A model generated the notes under the pieces. The model made no database searches and had not been told where the DNA came from. It was given only the letters and a program-made list of their open reading frames with translations. A stretch of 57,054 bases of DNA from a bacterium (lineage in GTDB: Bacteria > SZUA-182 > SZUA-191 > JAJRXT01): assembly GCA_024276125.1 (NCBI GenBank), contig JAJRXT010000060.1:1-57054 (forward strand). Reading direction: 5' to 3'. A program made the position numbers and the translations under genes. The first letter of the stretch is position 1; every line of letters begins with the position of its first letter. Shown here piece after piece: positions 26,407 to 35,897 of the stretch.

Positions 26407-27378
26407 GTGGATAAAAAAACAATAACTCAAATGGATCAATCTGAGAATAAAAAGTTGCATGATAGCTGCAATATCTTGGTAGTTGATGATGAGCCTATAT
26501 TAAGGAATCTGCTGACCGACGTTCTGAAAAAAGAAAAATACAAGGTATGCAGCCTGCCTATGGCTGAAGAGGCCGTAAAAAGAGTATCGAATGGAAATGA
26601 CGTAAACATTATAATCACCGATATAAAAATGAAGGGTATGGACGGAATAGAACTCTTAAGAAGAGTAAAACAAATAAACCGTGGTATTGATGTAATTGTA
26701 ATGACAGGCTATGCCTCATTGGAGACAGCCATAGAATCAATGAAATTGGGCGCAATAGACTATCTAACCAAACCGCTTAATATTGATCAAATCAGATTAA
26801 TCGTAAATAAAACCTTTGAACGCCGCATGCTGCAAAAAATGGCAGATGAGGCTAGTTTTTACAAAGAATTATCGCGTATAGACGGTATGACGGAGCTGTT
26901 TAACCACCGCTTTTTTCAACAACTATTAAAAATAGAAGTTGCCCGGGCTAAAAGAGAGAAGACCCTAGTAAGCCTGATTATGATTGATATAGATAATTTT
27001 AAGATATTTAACGATAAAAACGGGCATCCTATGGGCGATCTGGCGCTAAAAAAATTATCCTGGCTGCTTAGTCAAAACAGCCGCGAGGGCGACTTTATAG
27101 CCCGCTACGGCGGCGAGGAGTTTAGCATTATACTACCCGGCGCCGATAAAAAGAGCGCCCAATTCTTAGCCGATAGGATAAGAAAAACAGTAGCGCAAAG
27201 CGCATTTGAATGTGAAGAGGTATTACCGGGCGGTAAATTTACCATCAGCATGGGAGTAGCCGAATATCCTACTGATGCCGGCAACAGGGAAGAGCTTATC
27301 GAAAAAGCCGACAAGGCGCTATATAAAGCAAAGGATAACGGTAAAAACAGGGTTGAAGTATATTCTGAAGAAGACTAA
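26407..27378 (+). CDS. Receiver-GGDEF response regulator (diguanylate cyclase)
   Basis: 323 residues from a GTG start with an AAGGGAG site. A receiver domain (about 22-140) has the acidic pair DD at 27-28, phospho-acceptor Asp72 (ITDIKMKGMDG), and the conserved Thr/Lys in VMTGYAS and YLTKPL. A linker leads to a GGDEF domain (about 155-320) with the active-site motif GGEEF at about 235. The inhibitory c-di-GMP site RxxD (REGD) is present eight residues before it, so the cyclase should be active and product-inhibited. It makes cyclic di-GMP on phosphorylation. It follows the histidine kinase, and its output could control the exopolysaccharide locus further along; both links are inferred. Confidence 0.93.
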   Translation: MDKKTITQMDQSENKKLHDSCNILVVDDEPILRNLLTDVLKKEKYKVCSLPMAEEAVKRVSNGNDVNIIITDIKMKGMDGIELLRRVKQINRGIDVIVMTGYASLETAIESMKLGAIDYLTKPLNIDQIRLIVNKTFERRMLQKMADEASFYKELSRIDGMTELFNHRFFQQLLKIEVARAKREKTLVSLIMIDIDNFKIFNDKNGHPMGDLALKKLSWLLSQNSREGDFIARYGGEEFSIILPGADKKSAQFLADRIRKTVAQSAFECEEVLPGGKFTISMGVAEYPTDAGNREELIEKADKALYKAKDNGKNRVEVYSEED

Positions 27379-27469
27379 TCCGCATATTTTATTGACAGAA
27401 AACAATTAAAGAGCAATAATACAATCAACTGGTAAAGCGGAGCTAATGGATAATATTTCAGGAGAGACT

Positions 27470-27511
27470 ATGAGTCTTTTTAATTTTATAGGTTTACATA
27501 AAAGTGCATAA
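27470..27511 (+). CDS. Possible 13-codon leader ORF overlapping the next start
   Basis: ATG preceded by AGGAGAG, encoding MSLFNFIGLHKSA, with a stop that overlaps the GTG start of the phospholipase-like gene by eight bases. The strong ribosome-binding site belongs to this ORF, while the downstream GTG has none of its own. Translational coupling is plausible; alternatively a single-base indel has separated the true start from the gene. Confidence 0.3.
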   Translation: MSLFNFIGLHKSA

Positions 27512-28562
27512 ACCTGTTTATTTTATTGTTTTATTACTATTTTTTGCTGCTATACCAAGTAATGTGCGCGCTTGGGTGCGCCATAATCTGATTACCAAAT
27601 ATGCTATTAGAGAAATAAGCTGGCTGGATGAATATAATCAAATAACCGTTACCCCGTATACCTATCAGGATAATTCGCTTAATCCAGACTACAAGATAAC
27701 TTATACCAATCCCGACCCCGCCCAAGTTAACCCGCCGGCACATAAATTCGTTTATTATAATCTGGATACCAAAAAACGCCCCGGTTATAAGGGAGCGGCT
27801 GTTGGAGAGATAACCAGCGCTCGTCAAATTCTCACCGATTACAGCGATGAACCTGATTGGGATATGGATAAGCGTTTATCGCTTTCATTTGCCCAAAGGC
27901 TTATGGCCGGCAGTCATGGCTACCGGCATATGTATTATCCTGCTTGGGATTGGCACCTGCCGTATTTGTTCATTGCGCAAGGGGCGGCGCCGGATAGGGC
28001 GCGGCATTTTTACGATATGGCGCAAAAGGCATTGGCTAAGGACGATATGTATTGGTATTTCCGTTTTTTGGCGCGCATTATCCACTATATAGAAGATATG
28101 GGGCAGCCATATCATAGCGCTCAAACTGGATTACGTTTTATTACCCCCTTAAATCCCTTAGCCGGTACTACTCAATCTACCAAAAACTATCACTTTACTT
28201 ATGAAAGCTATGTAAATTACCGCTTGCAGCAGGAAGACGTTCAATTGAGCGCCCCAAACTATATTTTAGCCATAAAAAATGCCGGCTACATTAAATGCAA
28301 TAGCGTCCCCAAATTATTGCGTGATATTGTAGAAAAAAACAATAAACGTACTAGTAGCGTATTTAAAATCTGCGTAGATTTTTTTGGCGATAAATTGCGT
28401 TCTAAAGACGAGGTAAAGCTAGATCAAAACAGTGTGGATGACTTAAAAAACAGTGCAAATGTAACCCGATTTGATGATATGGTATATAAATCCTTACAAA
28501 TTACCAGCGCCGGTGTACGCGGATTTTTAGACTATGTTAAAAATACGGCATTTCAACCTTGA
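27504..28562 (+). CDS. Secreted zinc-dependent phospholipase C / S1-P1 nuclease-like protein
   Basis: 352 residues from a GTG. The signal peptide ends NVRA, so the mature protein begins with Trp (WVRHNLITKYAI). In zinc phospholipases C and S1/P1 nucleases the N-terminal Trp itself binds zinc, and His residues follow along a helical bundle. Here the candidates include the early H of RHNL, HGYRHMYYPAWDWHLPY, and HYIEDMGQPYHS (about residue 195), which matches the family pattern of paired His and Asp ligands. It probably acts in the periplasm or outside the cell on phospholipid or nucleic acid. The next gene overlaps or abuts it. The family is inferred from motif arrangement, so a related zinc hydrolase is possible. 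Confidence 0.6.
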   Translation: MHKPVYFIVLLLFFAAIPSNVRAWVRHNLITKYAIREISWLDEYNQITVTPYTYQDNSLNPDYKITYTNPDPAQVNPPAHKFVYYNLDTKKRPGYKGAAVGEITSARQILTDYSDEPDWDMDKRLSLSFAQRLMAGSHGYRHMYYPAWDWHLPYLFIAQGAAPDRARHFYDMAQKALAKDDMYWYFRFLARIIHYIEDMGQPYHSAQTGLRFITPLNPLAGTTQSTKNYHFTYESYVNYRLQQEDVQLSAPNYILAIKNAGYIKCNSVPKLLRDIVEKNNKRTSSVFKICVDFFGDKLRSKDEVKLDQNSVDDLKNSANVTRFDDMVYKSLQITSAGVRGFLDYVKNTAFQP

Positions 28563-28570
28563 GTAATTTT

Positions 28571-29050
28571 ATGAAAAACAAACTCTGCCTTACCTTGATA
28601 GTACATTTATCCTTGCTGTTTATAAGCGCCGATTTGCCTGTTGAAATAGCTTTTGCGCAACAGATTAGATTTGAAAAAACACAAGTAAGATTAATCAGCA
28701 AAACCGGTAAAATGGAAATAACGGCTGAAATAGCGGATAAGGGCGCTAAAAGAGGGCAGGGCTTGATGTATAGAAAAAGCCTTGATAGAAAGGCCGGTAT
28801 GCTGTTTATTTTTGAAGAGGAACGAGTGCGTTATTTTTGGATGAAAAATACGTTTATTCCGCTTGATATAATATTTGTCTCTAATAAGCTTAAGATTCTA
28901 CATATTATAAGCGATGTTCCGCCTTGCAGCGCTTCCCCCTGCGACTATTACAGCTCTATTTATCCCATAAAATATGCAGTGGAAGTAAATGCCGGTATAT
29001 GTGATAAAATAGGTCTGAATGTAGGTGATTATATTGAAATTAACGGGTAG
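28571..29050 (+). CDS. DUF192-family exported protein
   Basis: 159 residues from the ATG at 28571; a TTG at 28559 overlapping the previous stop is an alternative. A signal peptide (about 1-30, ending AFA/Q) is followed by a DUF192 domain with GQGLMYRKSLDRKAGMLF, FWMKNTFIPLDIIFV and the DVPPCSASPC turn, which has two cysteines. It ends KIGLNVGDYIEI, the usual close of the family. DUF192 proteins are small beta-barrels of unknown function, often exported. Co-transcription with the phospholipase-like gene is likely. Confidence 0.85.
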   Translation: MKNKLCLTLIVHLSLLFISADLPVEIAFAQQIRFEKTQVRLISKTGKMEITAEIADKGAKRGQGLMYRKSLDRKAGMLFIFEEERVRYFWMKNTFIPLDIIFVSNKLKILHIISDVPPCSASPCDYYSSIYPIKYAVEVNAGICDKIGLNVGDYIEING

Positions 29051-29084
29051 TTACAATAATAATGTATAGGAGGAAATCCCCCTT

Positions 29085-29145
29085 TGTAGGGGCGGGTTTG
29101 AAACCCGCCCCTACAGACCGACTTAAAAGTCGGCAGCTACAATGG
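29085..29145. repeat. Perfect-arm palindrome plus family D repeat
   Basis: 15-bp perfect arms TGTAGGGGCGGGTTT and AAACCCGCCCCTACA around one G (29085-29115), followed directly by a CCGACTTAAAAGTCGGCAGC palindrome. It may act as the terminator of the preceding two genes. Confidence 0.7.
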
Positions 29146-29266
29146 ATAGCCAGCGCCGCAAGGTGCAATAATGTTCTGTCAATTTATATATAGCCTAATT
29201 CCAGTCCCATGTGTTACAATACTGTCACACCTTATTCGGCCTTACATATAAATTAGATAGAACAAT

Positions 29267-31717
29267 ATGTGGAATATAATAGGCAGGCGTCCGATAGTAT
29301 ATTTGCTTTTGGTTTATTTAACCGGTATTGCAGCGGCTATGCTGTTTTCTCCCCCGCTTAGCGCCTGTATTCTTATCAGCCTGTTTTTTATAGCTATAAG
29401 CTTAATCGCTTTTTATTTAAATCCAAAGCGGCCTACTCTATTTATCATCCTCTTTACAGGTATCATTTTAGCCGGATTATTAAATTATCAGTATTCGGCT
29501 AAATACCTTCCGAAAAATCATATCAGCAAAAATTTTAAAGACGGTACTTATAAGCTGGCAGGCCGCCTGATTAAACCGCCGATAAAATTTACCCATAAGT
29601 CAGTTATAATAATACAAGCCGAACGAATCAAAAAAAGCAGACGCTGGATTAAAACAAGCGGAAAGGTGAGGCTTAGTTTATATAAACAAAACATACAATT
29701 AAATTACGGGGACAGTATATCCGTAAAAGCCGGACTGCGCCTGCCTAAAAACTTTAATAATCCCGGCGGATTTGATTATAAAACATATCTCAAAAGACAG
29801 GGTATCCGGGTAATTGGCACAGTTTATAGCGATAAATATATAAAAAAGCTGGCGCCGGTGAAAGTCAACTTGTTATTTTTATCTATTTATAAATTAAAAA
29901 AACGGCTGTCCGCATTTATCGGACGCACTTATCCTGATAAATCAGCCGGTTTCCTGAAGGCATTATTACTGGGTGAGCGAACGGCTGTAAGCCCTTATAT
30001 AAAAGATGAGTTTACCCGGGTAGGGCTTGCGCACCTGCTGGCTATTTCCGGCCTGCACGTAGGTTTTGTAAGTTTTATATTCTTTAGTTTTTTTAGTTTT
30101 TTATTGCGCTTATTACCGAATGGATTATTCGAGTATATTACAGGCTTTATCAAACCAAGCAAAATTGCAGCCATTTTTACCATATTCCCGCTAATTATAT
30201 ATACAATTTTAGTAGGGGCGCGTACCGCCACGATGCGCGCCGCTATTATGATTACAGCTTATATACTATCTCTATTGGCCGACAGGCAGCGGGATTGGTA
30301 CAACACACTGGCGCTGGCCGCTTTGCTTATATTAATTTACAGACCGGTTTCAATTCTTGAAATAGATTTTCAATTATCCTTTATTACCGTATTTTTTATT
30401 ATTTACGCCGTATATTTTATTAGCTCATCAAAAGATAAAAAACCCATTTTAGCCCCGCTTGGCCATTGGGATAAATTGAAAAAATGGCTTACCGGTTATA
30501 TATTCATAAGCCTTACCGCCTGGCTGTCTGCTTGCGGCCTTATTGTATATTATTTTAACCGGCTGTCTTGGGTGGGTATCATAGCTAATCTAATAGCGCT
30601 TCCCCTAGTCTGGTTGATTATTCCCCTTGGACTACTATCCGGCGGACTATCTTTTGTAAATCTTAGCTGCGCTAAATTAATTTCGCAATTAAATTTAATA
30701 TTTATTAAACTTTTGTTAAATTTGGTACATAACATGGCCGGTTTTTCTTTTGCCGCCATACGTATGCCCTCTCCCTCTATATTCCAGTTAATTATTTATT
30801 ATGCGTTATTATACTTTTTGTTTAAGGCTTGGCGCAAAAATTGGGCGCGCTGGGCTGTTTTGGGATTAAGTATTGTGAGTATTGGTTGTTATATTTATCC
30901 GTCATTTAATTCGGTTAAGGATAATTTTCTACGGGTAATTTTTTTGGATGCAGGGCGCGGCGATTGTGTTTTTATAGAGTTTCCGGGGGGCAAGAATATG
31001 TTAATTGATGCCGGTAGTTTTTATAAAGACGGTTTTGATATAGGCGAACGCATTGTATCGCCTTTTTTGTGGTCTAAAGGGATTAAACGGCTGGACTGGG
31101 CGGTCTTATCACGTGATAAAACAAATTACATAAGAAGCTTAAACAGCGTAATTAAAAATTTTATAGTAGGCCGGCTTTTGTATATACCTTTAAAAAAACA
31201 CAAATCTGATACTTATAGTCTATTTAAAAGAGAATTAAAAAGCAGTAATATTAGTGAAGATATAATTGGCGCAGGAGACAGTTTGGTTGTACAGCCTGGC
31301 ATTACACTTTCCGTTATATACCCTCCCTTAGCAAACAAGAGCCGCATAAAGAATGATAATTCATTGGTTTTAAAGCTTAGCTATGATAAAGTAAGTTTTT
31401 TATTTTGCGGAAATCTTGGCAAAAGGGCTGAAAAATATTTACTAAAAAAACCCGCTTTATTATCCAGCGCCATATTAAGGATAACTCATGATAAAAAGTT
31501 GAATTTTAATACATCATCGTTTTTAAAAGCGGTAAAACCTGAAATAGCTGTTCTTTCTATACCTGACCGACCACATTCCGGCTTTTTAAACGCAGATATT
31601 TTAAAAAAGTATGAGAAAAAGCAGGTCAAAATATTGCAGACGAATTTACAGGGAGCGATCACTGTTAAGACAGATGGCAAGGTATACTGCATAGAACATT
31701 TCAAAGATGTAACTTAA
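29267..31717 (+). CDS. comEC: ComEC/Rec2-family DNA uptake channel with degenerate metallo-lactamase domain
   Basis: 816 residues. N-terminal membrane segments and an OB-like periplasmic domain (NFNNPGGFDYKTYLKRQGI) precede the competence domain: the hallmark LLGERTAVS...LAHLLAISGLHVGF lies at about 235-265, followed by many helices to about 545. The C-terminal beta-lactamase-like domain (about 555-800) keeps FLDAGRGDCVFIEFP, but the usual HxHxDH metal site after the DWAVLS strand is replaced by SRDKTNYIRS, and the later HHGS motif reads THDKKL, so its nuclease activity is probably lost. ComEC transports single-stranded DNA across the inner membrane during natural transformation. No other competence genes lie in the window. 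Confidence 0.9.
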   Translation: MWNIIGRRPIVYLLLVYLTGIAAAMLFSPPLSACILISLFFIAISLIAFYLNPKRPTLFIILFTGIILAGLLNYQYSAKYLPKNHISKNFKDGTYKLAGRLIKPPIKFTHKSVIIIQAERIKKSRRWIKTSGKVRLSLYKQNIQLNYGDSISVKAGLRLPKNFNNPGGFDYKTYLKRQGIRVIGTVYSDKYIKKLAPVKVNLLFLSIYKLKKRLSAFIGRTYPDKSAGFLKALLLGERTAVSPYIKDEFTRVGLAHLLAISGLHVGFVSFIFFSFFSFLLRLLPNGLFEYITGFIKPSKIAAIFTIFPLIIYTILVGARTATMRAAIMITAYILSLLADRQRDWYNTLALAALLILIYRPVSILEIDFQLSFITVFFIIYAVYFISSSKDKKPILAPLGHWDKLKKWLTGYIFISLTAWLSACGLIVYYFNRLSWVGIIANLIALPLVWLIIPLGLLSGGLSFVNLSCAKLISQLNLIFIKLLLNLVHNMAGFSFAAIRMPSPSIFQLIIYYALLYFLFKAWRKNWARWAVLGLSIVSIGCYIYPSFNSVKDNFLRVIFLDAGRGDCVFIEFPGGKNMLIDAGSFYKDGFDIGERIVSPFLWSKGIKRLDWAVLSRDKTNYIRSLNSVIKNFIVGRLLYIPLKKHKSDTYSLFKRELKSSNISEDIIGAGDSLVVQPGITLSVIYPPLANKSRIKNDNSLVLKLSYDKVSFLFCGNLGKRAEKYLLKKPALLSSAILRITHDKKLNFNTSSFLKAVKPEIAVLSIPDRPHSGFLNADILKKYEKKQVKILQTNLQGAITVKTDGKVYCIEHFKDVT

Positions 31718-31823
31718 TCTATTGTAAGTAAAGAAAAAATAATTGACAACATGGTCTGCTGTTTGCTATTTTATATAAAAATATGTTTTTGTAACAGTAG
31801 TGGCAGGCTAGGTTTTTTCGTAT

Positions 31824-31848
31824 GTTTCGGAGTGTCCCACCCCGAAAC
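31824..31848. repeat. Family C palindrome
   Basis: TTTCGGAGTGTCCCACCCCGAAAC, followed at 31870-31905 by a decayed second copy. These lie after comEC. Confidence 0.65.
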
Positions 31849-31929
31849 AAGCGCTGTTTTGCATACATATTATCTGGTTTTGGTTTGAAACATCCCGAAA
31901 CCAGATAATATAACTTTTTAGATTTTTTA

Positions 31930-32290
31930 TAATTAACCCAAGTTGCTACCTATGGCGAAGTTATCCCTTTTTGTCATTCTGAGGCCGAAGACTGAAGAAT
32001 CTCCCCCCGCAACAGCGAGTAGATTCTTCACGGAGTTTATCCTCGAGCGAAGGGCTCCGCTTCGAGACTGTGTCGCAACCAGAAAAATCGCTTTTTTCCT
32101 GTCATTCCTACGGAGACAGGAATCAATAACTTATTGAAAAGGCTGGATTCCTGCCTTCGCAGGAATGACAGATTGATAGCATTTTTCGGGTTATAGGCAG
32201 TTACGACACGGTCTCTTCGTTCAGAATGAACGGGTATGTAAAACCAAATATTTTTAAAATAAACCTATCGGTAGCAACTTGGGTTAATTA
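31930..32290. repeat. Composite nested element with 21-bp perfect terminal inverted repeats
   Basis: The ends are perfect 21-bp inverted repeats, TAATTAACCCAAGTTGCTACC at 31930-31950 in complement at 32270-32290 (quoted arm trimmed of nothing beyond the repeat). Inside lies a family B copy starting at 31973 and ending about 32229, and inside that a family E copy (32065-32214). There is no ORF of note. The nesting order gives the relative ages: outer element, then B, then E. Confidence 0.8.
32065..32214. repeat. Family E element, copy 1, inserted in family B copy 7
   Basis: 150 bp with terminal inverted repeats AGACTGTGTCGCAAC / GTTACGACACGGTCT, and an internal GTCATTCCTACGGAGACAGG hairpin. 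It is flanked by a 5-bp direct repeat CTTCG (32060-32064 and 32215-32219). Removing the element and one CTTCG restores the normal family B sequence CCGCTTCGTTCAGAATGA. This is good evidence of transposition with 5-bp target duplication. Confidence 0.85.
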
Positions 32291-32294
32291 CATT

Positions 32295-32547
32295 ACTCAT
32301 GTTACGCAAAAAAATAAAAATCTTACTGTAGGGTGGATTAAGGGGTCTTGTATAAAAGTTCTTCTTATATATTTATAGAGCGCCAAACAGCCGGTAAGCT
32401 ACCCCGAATCCACCACTCTCTGTAAAAGTAAGTATGGTGGATCCGCAACTGTCAGAAAACGTAATCTAAGCATATTTCTTTAGCCTCTTTTATAATATGG
32501 GCTTGATCCACCCTACATTTAAAAGCAAGCTTTGCGTAAGGTGAGTT
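32295..32547. repeat. Family A element, copy 3
   Basis: ACTCATGTTACGCAAA at the left and TTTGCGTAAGGTGAGT at the right. It has the same internal CCGAATCCACCAC and GGATCCGCAACTGTCA blocks as copy 1, so it is the best preserved pair for defining the family. It abuts the composite element. Confidence 0.8.
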
Positions 32548-32604
32548 ACATCATTACAAGTTTATTATATAAGTAATCCATTCTTAAATATACAAAAAAA
32601 TTGA

Positions 32605-33513
32605 GTGAATATTAAAAAAAAGTTATCCCGTGGATTAGTCTATCAACTGGCCTTATTGGTTATCAAATTAGCTGGTTTTCTACCGGCTGAGTTTAACTTC
32701 AAATTGGGTGAGATTCTGGGCTGGCTGGGGTTTTGGCTGATTGCTAAAGAGCGTAAAGATGCTCTTAAAAACTTACAGCTTGCTTTGGGAGATAAGTATA
32801 GTCCTGCGGAACTTAAAAAAATTGCGGTTAAATCTTTCCAGCAACTGGGACGGGGATTTTTTGAGGTTATAGAATTTTGCTATTACATGCGGTTAAAACC
32901 GGCGGATTTTATTGATATTCATGGATTAGAGCATTTAGATCAGGCCTTATCCCGCGGCAAGGGGGTTATTTTTGTTTCCGCCCATTTGGGGAATTGGGAA
33001 TTATTATCCTTAGCTACAGCGTCCTTGGGCTATCCGGTGAATATAATTGTCCGCACAATAAATAATGAAGGCATAAATCGTCTGATGCTTCAAATCAGAC
33101 AGCAGAACAAAATTAACATTATTGAGAGAAAAAAACGGGGCAAGATAAGTAAAAGTATATTTAAAGTGTTGTTAAAGAACCAATTATTAGGTATAATGAT
33201 GGACCAGGATAGTCGGGTGGACGGGGTTTTTGTAGATTTTTTCGGTCATCCGGCTTATACTCCTGTAGGTGCGGTAGGTCTAGCTTTGGCAACCGGCGCT
33301 ACTATAATTCCGGTCTTTATCGTCAGAGACGCCCACAGTAAGCATAAAATGGAAATGCTGCCTCCGATGGAGTTAAAAACAACTGACAACAAACAACAAG
33401 ATATTTTAATCAACACGCAAGCTATAACCACCATTATAGAAGATTATATAAGGCGTTTCCCTGAGCAATGGGTATGGATTCACAGGCGCTGGAAGCGGCA
33501 GCCTAAAAAATAA
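32605..33513 (+). CDS. lpxL: LpxL/HtrB-type lysophospholipid or lipid A acyltransferase
   Basis: 302 residues, the usual length, from a GTG start. N-terminal hydrophobic helix (about 13-28), then the catalytic HX4E motif SAHLGNWE at about 127-134, the later MMDQDSRVDGVFVDFFG motif and the C-terminal FPEQWVWIHRRWK. These are characteristic of late acyltransferases that add secondary acyl chains to Kdo-lipid A at the inner membrane. Supports a lipopolysaccharide-bearing outer membrane. No other lipid A genes are near. Which acyl chain and position are unknown. Confidence 0.9.
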   Translation: MNIKKKLSRGLVYQLALLVIKLAGFLPAEFNFKLGEILGWLGFWLIAKERKDALKNLQLALGDKYSPAELKKIAVKSFQQLGRGFFEVIEFCYYMRLKPADFIDIHGLEHLDQALSRGKGVIFVSAHLGNWELLSLATASLGYPVNIIVRTINNEGINRLMLQIRQQNKINIIERKKRGKISKSIFKVLLKNQLLGIMMDQDSRVDGVFVDFFGHPAYTPVGAVGLALATGATIIPVFIVRDAHSKHKMEMLPPMELKTTDNKQQDILINTQAITTIIEDYIRRFPEQWVWIHRRWKRQPKK

Positions 33514-34010
33514 AACCATATCTCTTTATTTTATAATGGATTAAAATAGTTTCTAAACCACTCTATATTTAAGGAGTGATATCTGCTGTTTTATTTATTG
33601 GTATAATGAGTATAAAGAATTTGACTTTTTGACTGGTTTTGTAATATTATTAATGCTTAAATTCCAAGACAGCTATTAAACCAATTAAATATAACATATC
33701 GCACCTCAGGCAGCAGACTTTTGTAGATGCCGACCGAAAGGTCGGCCTGTTAGATATACAAAACAAGCCTTGAGACTGGCGTAAGCAATAACCGACCTGA
33801 AAGTCGGCAGCCACAAAAAAATGGGATTTCTTATACTATAAATATACAGATTATAAGGAGGCAGCTAAAATTTAAAAATCTGTTGAGCGGCAATTTATGA
33901 TGGATTCGTAAAAAGTTTTAAGCATTCATAAATAAGATGGCAGCTTTGTAAAAGTCGCATTTTTTTTACAAATCCATTAACTTATTAGATGATTTTAAGG
34001 ATAACTTAAG
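33514..34010. other. Non-coding gap with family D palindromes
   Basis: Holds GCCGACCGAAAGGTCGGC (33729-33746) and CCGACCTGAAAGTCGGC (about 33791-33808), followed by an AAAAAATGGGATTTCTTATACTA-like tail shared with the region near 40893. The rest contains nothing I can support; it includes the promoter region of the polysaccharide locus. Confidence 0.5.
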
Positions 34011-35405
34011 ATGTATTATTTAAGGGATAATCTCTCTTTAAGGAATTTCATTCTTTTTCAAATTGACTGCATACTTATATTGATTTCAAGTTATCTGGTA
34101 TTTGCGGTTAAGTTTGGAGGTTTTATTCCCTTTACGTGGTTACCGTTTTTAGAAGAGGCTGCATTAATAAGTATCCTTTGCCAATTGATGTTTTTTGTAA
34201 CAGATTTATACAATATTGATACTAAGATTTCTTTAAGTAATATCATTGTTAGAATTCTAATTGCATTTTCTGTCAGCGCTTTGGTTTTAACATTATTTTA
34301 TTTGATTTTTCCCTCCTTCCAATTAAGTAATGGATTATTTTTATATGCTATACTTATTTCGCTGATACTGATTGTTTTTTGGCGCCTGCTTTTTGCATGG
34401 ACGCTAAATACAATTAACCCTACTCAGAAAGTAATTGTATTCGGCACCGGCAGTACAGCTAAGATGCTTGCTAATGCAATAGCACAAAATGGCAGAATTA
34501 AATATTCCCTGGAGGGTTTTGTAGACTAAAATAGTGATAAAAACAACCCTGTCAGCGAAAGGATCAATGGACTTAAAGTATTCAGCGGCGGCGATAATCT
34601 TTTGGATTTAATCGCTGAGAAAAAAATTAATAAAATTGTAGTTGCTCTTAATCAGCGCATAGGGCTGTTTCCGCTAAGTACGTTGCTGTCATGTAAATTG
34701 CGTGGAATACAAATTGTTGATTTTCCGGATTTTTACGAAAAGCTAACCGGAAAAATATTAATCAAGGACTTACGTCCTAGTTGGTTAATTTTTTCATCTG
34801 GTTTTAGACATACTTCTTTTTACAAGCTGTTAAAACGTATGGTGGATATTCTGTTTTCAGTATCCGGCCTGCTATTAGCCTCTCCGATTATGTTGATTAC
34901 GGCAATAGTGATTAAACTGGATTCTCGCGGACCGGTGTTTTTTAAACAAGAACGAGCGGGGTTATACGGTAAGACGTTTATTTTGTTTAAGTTTCGTTCT
35001 ATGTGTTCCGGCGCTGAAAAAGATACCGGGCCGGTTTGGGCTAAAGAAAACGACATGCGGATAACGGGGGTAGGCAGGGTTATTCGCAATACGCGAATAG
35101 ATGAGCTGCCTCAACTTATTAATGTACTAATGGGTGATATGAGTTTTGTCGGGCCAAGGCCTGAACGCCCGTTTTTTATAAAAAAGCTCCAGCAGAGAAT
35201 ACCATATTATACGCAGCGTCTTACTGTAAAACCCGGCATTACCGGCTGGGCGGCGGTAAAATTCCAATATAGCTCCAATATAGAAGGGGCTGTGGAAAAG
35301 TTGCAGTATGATCTTTACTATATAAAAAATATATCCTTATTTTTGGATTTAGTGATTATATTAAAAACAATTCAAGTAATTATTACCGGCAAGGGGTCGC
35401 GATAA
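34011..35405 (+). CDS. Polyprenyl glycosylphosphotransferase (EpsB/WcaJ type), interrupted by in-frame TAA
   Basis: 464 residues if read through; a TAA at 34527-34529 (codon 173) follows EGFVD and the frame continues NSDKNNPVSERINGLKVF. In this family the segment after GFVD is variable but often acidic, and GAA to TAA is one change. Upstream: four membrane helices and a nucleotide-binding-like VIVFGTGSTAKMLANAI. Downstream: DFYEKLTGKI and LRPSWLIFSSGF, typical of PEP-CTERM-associated sugar transferases; then the catalytic domain with LLLASPIMLITAIVIKLDS, KFRSM, and FVGPRPERP. It transfers a sugar phosphate to undecaprenyl phosphate, starting exopolysaccharide repeat synthesis. First gene of the locus. 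The lone downstream open frame (from about 34602) would still hold the whole catalytic domain. Confidence 0.88.
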
Positions 35406-35499
35406 AAAGTCTAATGCTAACAATATAATCTGGATAATTTATGCCGCCGGATTTGAGTTATGTAACTCATGTTACACAAAACCAATTTGGGATATCCCA

Positions 35500-35755
35500 A
35501 AGGCTTTAATTTCAAATGTCAAAATCCAAATAACAAATGAATGTTAAATGTCAAAAAAACACTTAAGCTCGGCTGTCCAATTGTCATTACGCTTAATAAG
35601 CGCCGCTCGCTCATTGTTTTTACTGTTTTTATTTAAGAGATGTCAAGAGGGTCTGCATTTTTATAAGTTCATTGTATTGTTTTAAATCAAGCTCTTTTGT
35701 CATTTAGATTTTGTCATTCATTTGACATTTGGGCTTTGGAATTTGACGTTTTACA
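35500..35755. repeat. Large imperfect inverted repeat of TTTGACATTTGG type
   Basis: AATTTCAAATGTCAAAATCC near 35500 is matched by its complement in TTTGACATTTGGGCTTTGGAA near 35725-35750, with ATGAATGTTAAATGTC inside. This is a dispersed repeat type seen in several uncultured bacterial lineages. It lies in the gap before the export gene and has no ORF. Confidence 0.6.
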
Positions 35756-35897
35756 GCCATGTTAGTCTATTTATGTGCCTAAGCTAAGTTATATAATTGA
35801 GTCGTTTTGCCTGCATAGCAAAAACAATCTTGTTCGAGTTCATTTTGTTTGAATCTTAAATATTAACTTGTCAGGTTTCTTCTTTTGGAGGGGAAAA

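Noticed and set aside
35820-35850. TTGTTCGAGTTC resembling a tRNA T-loop
   Set aside because: No matching acceptor, D or anticodon stems could be built around it.
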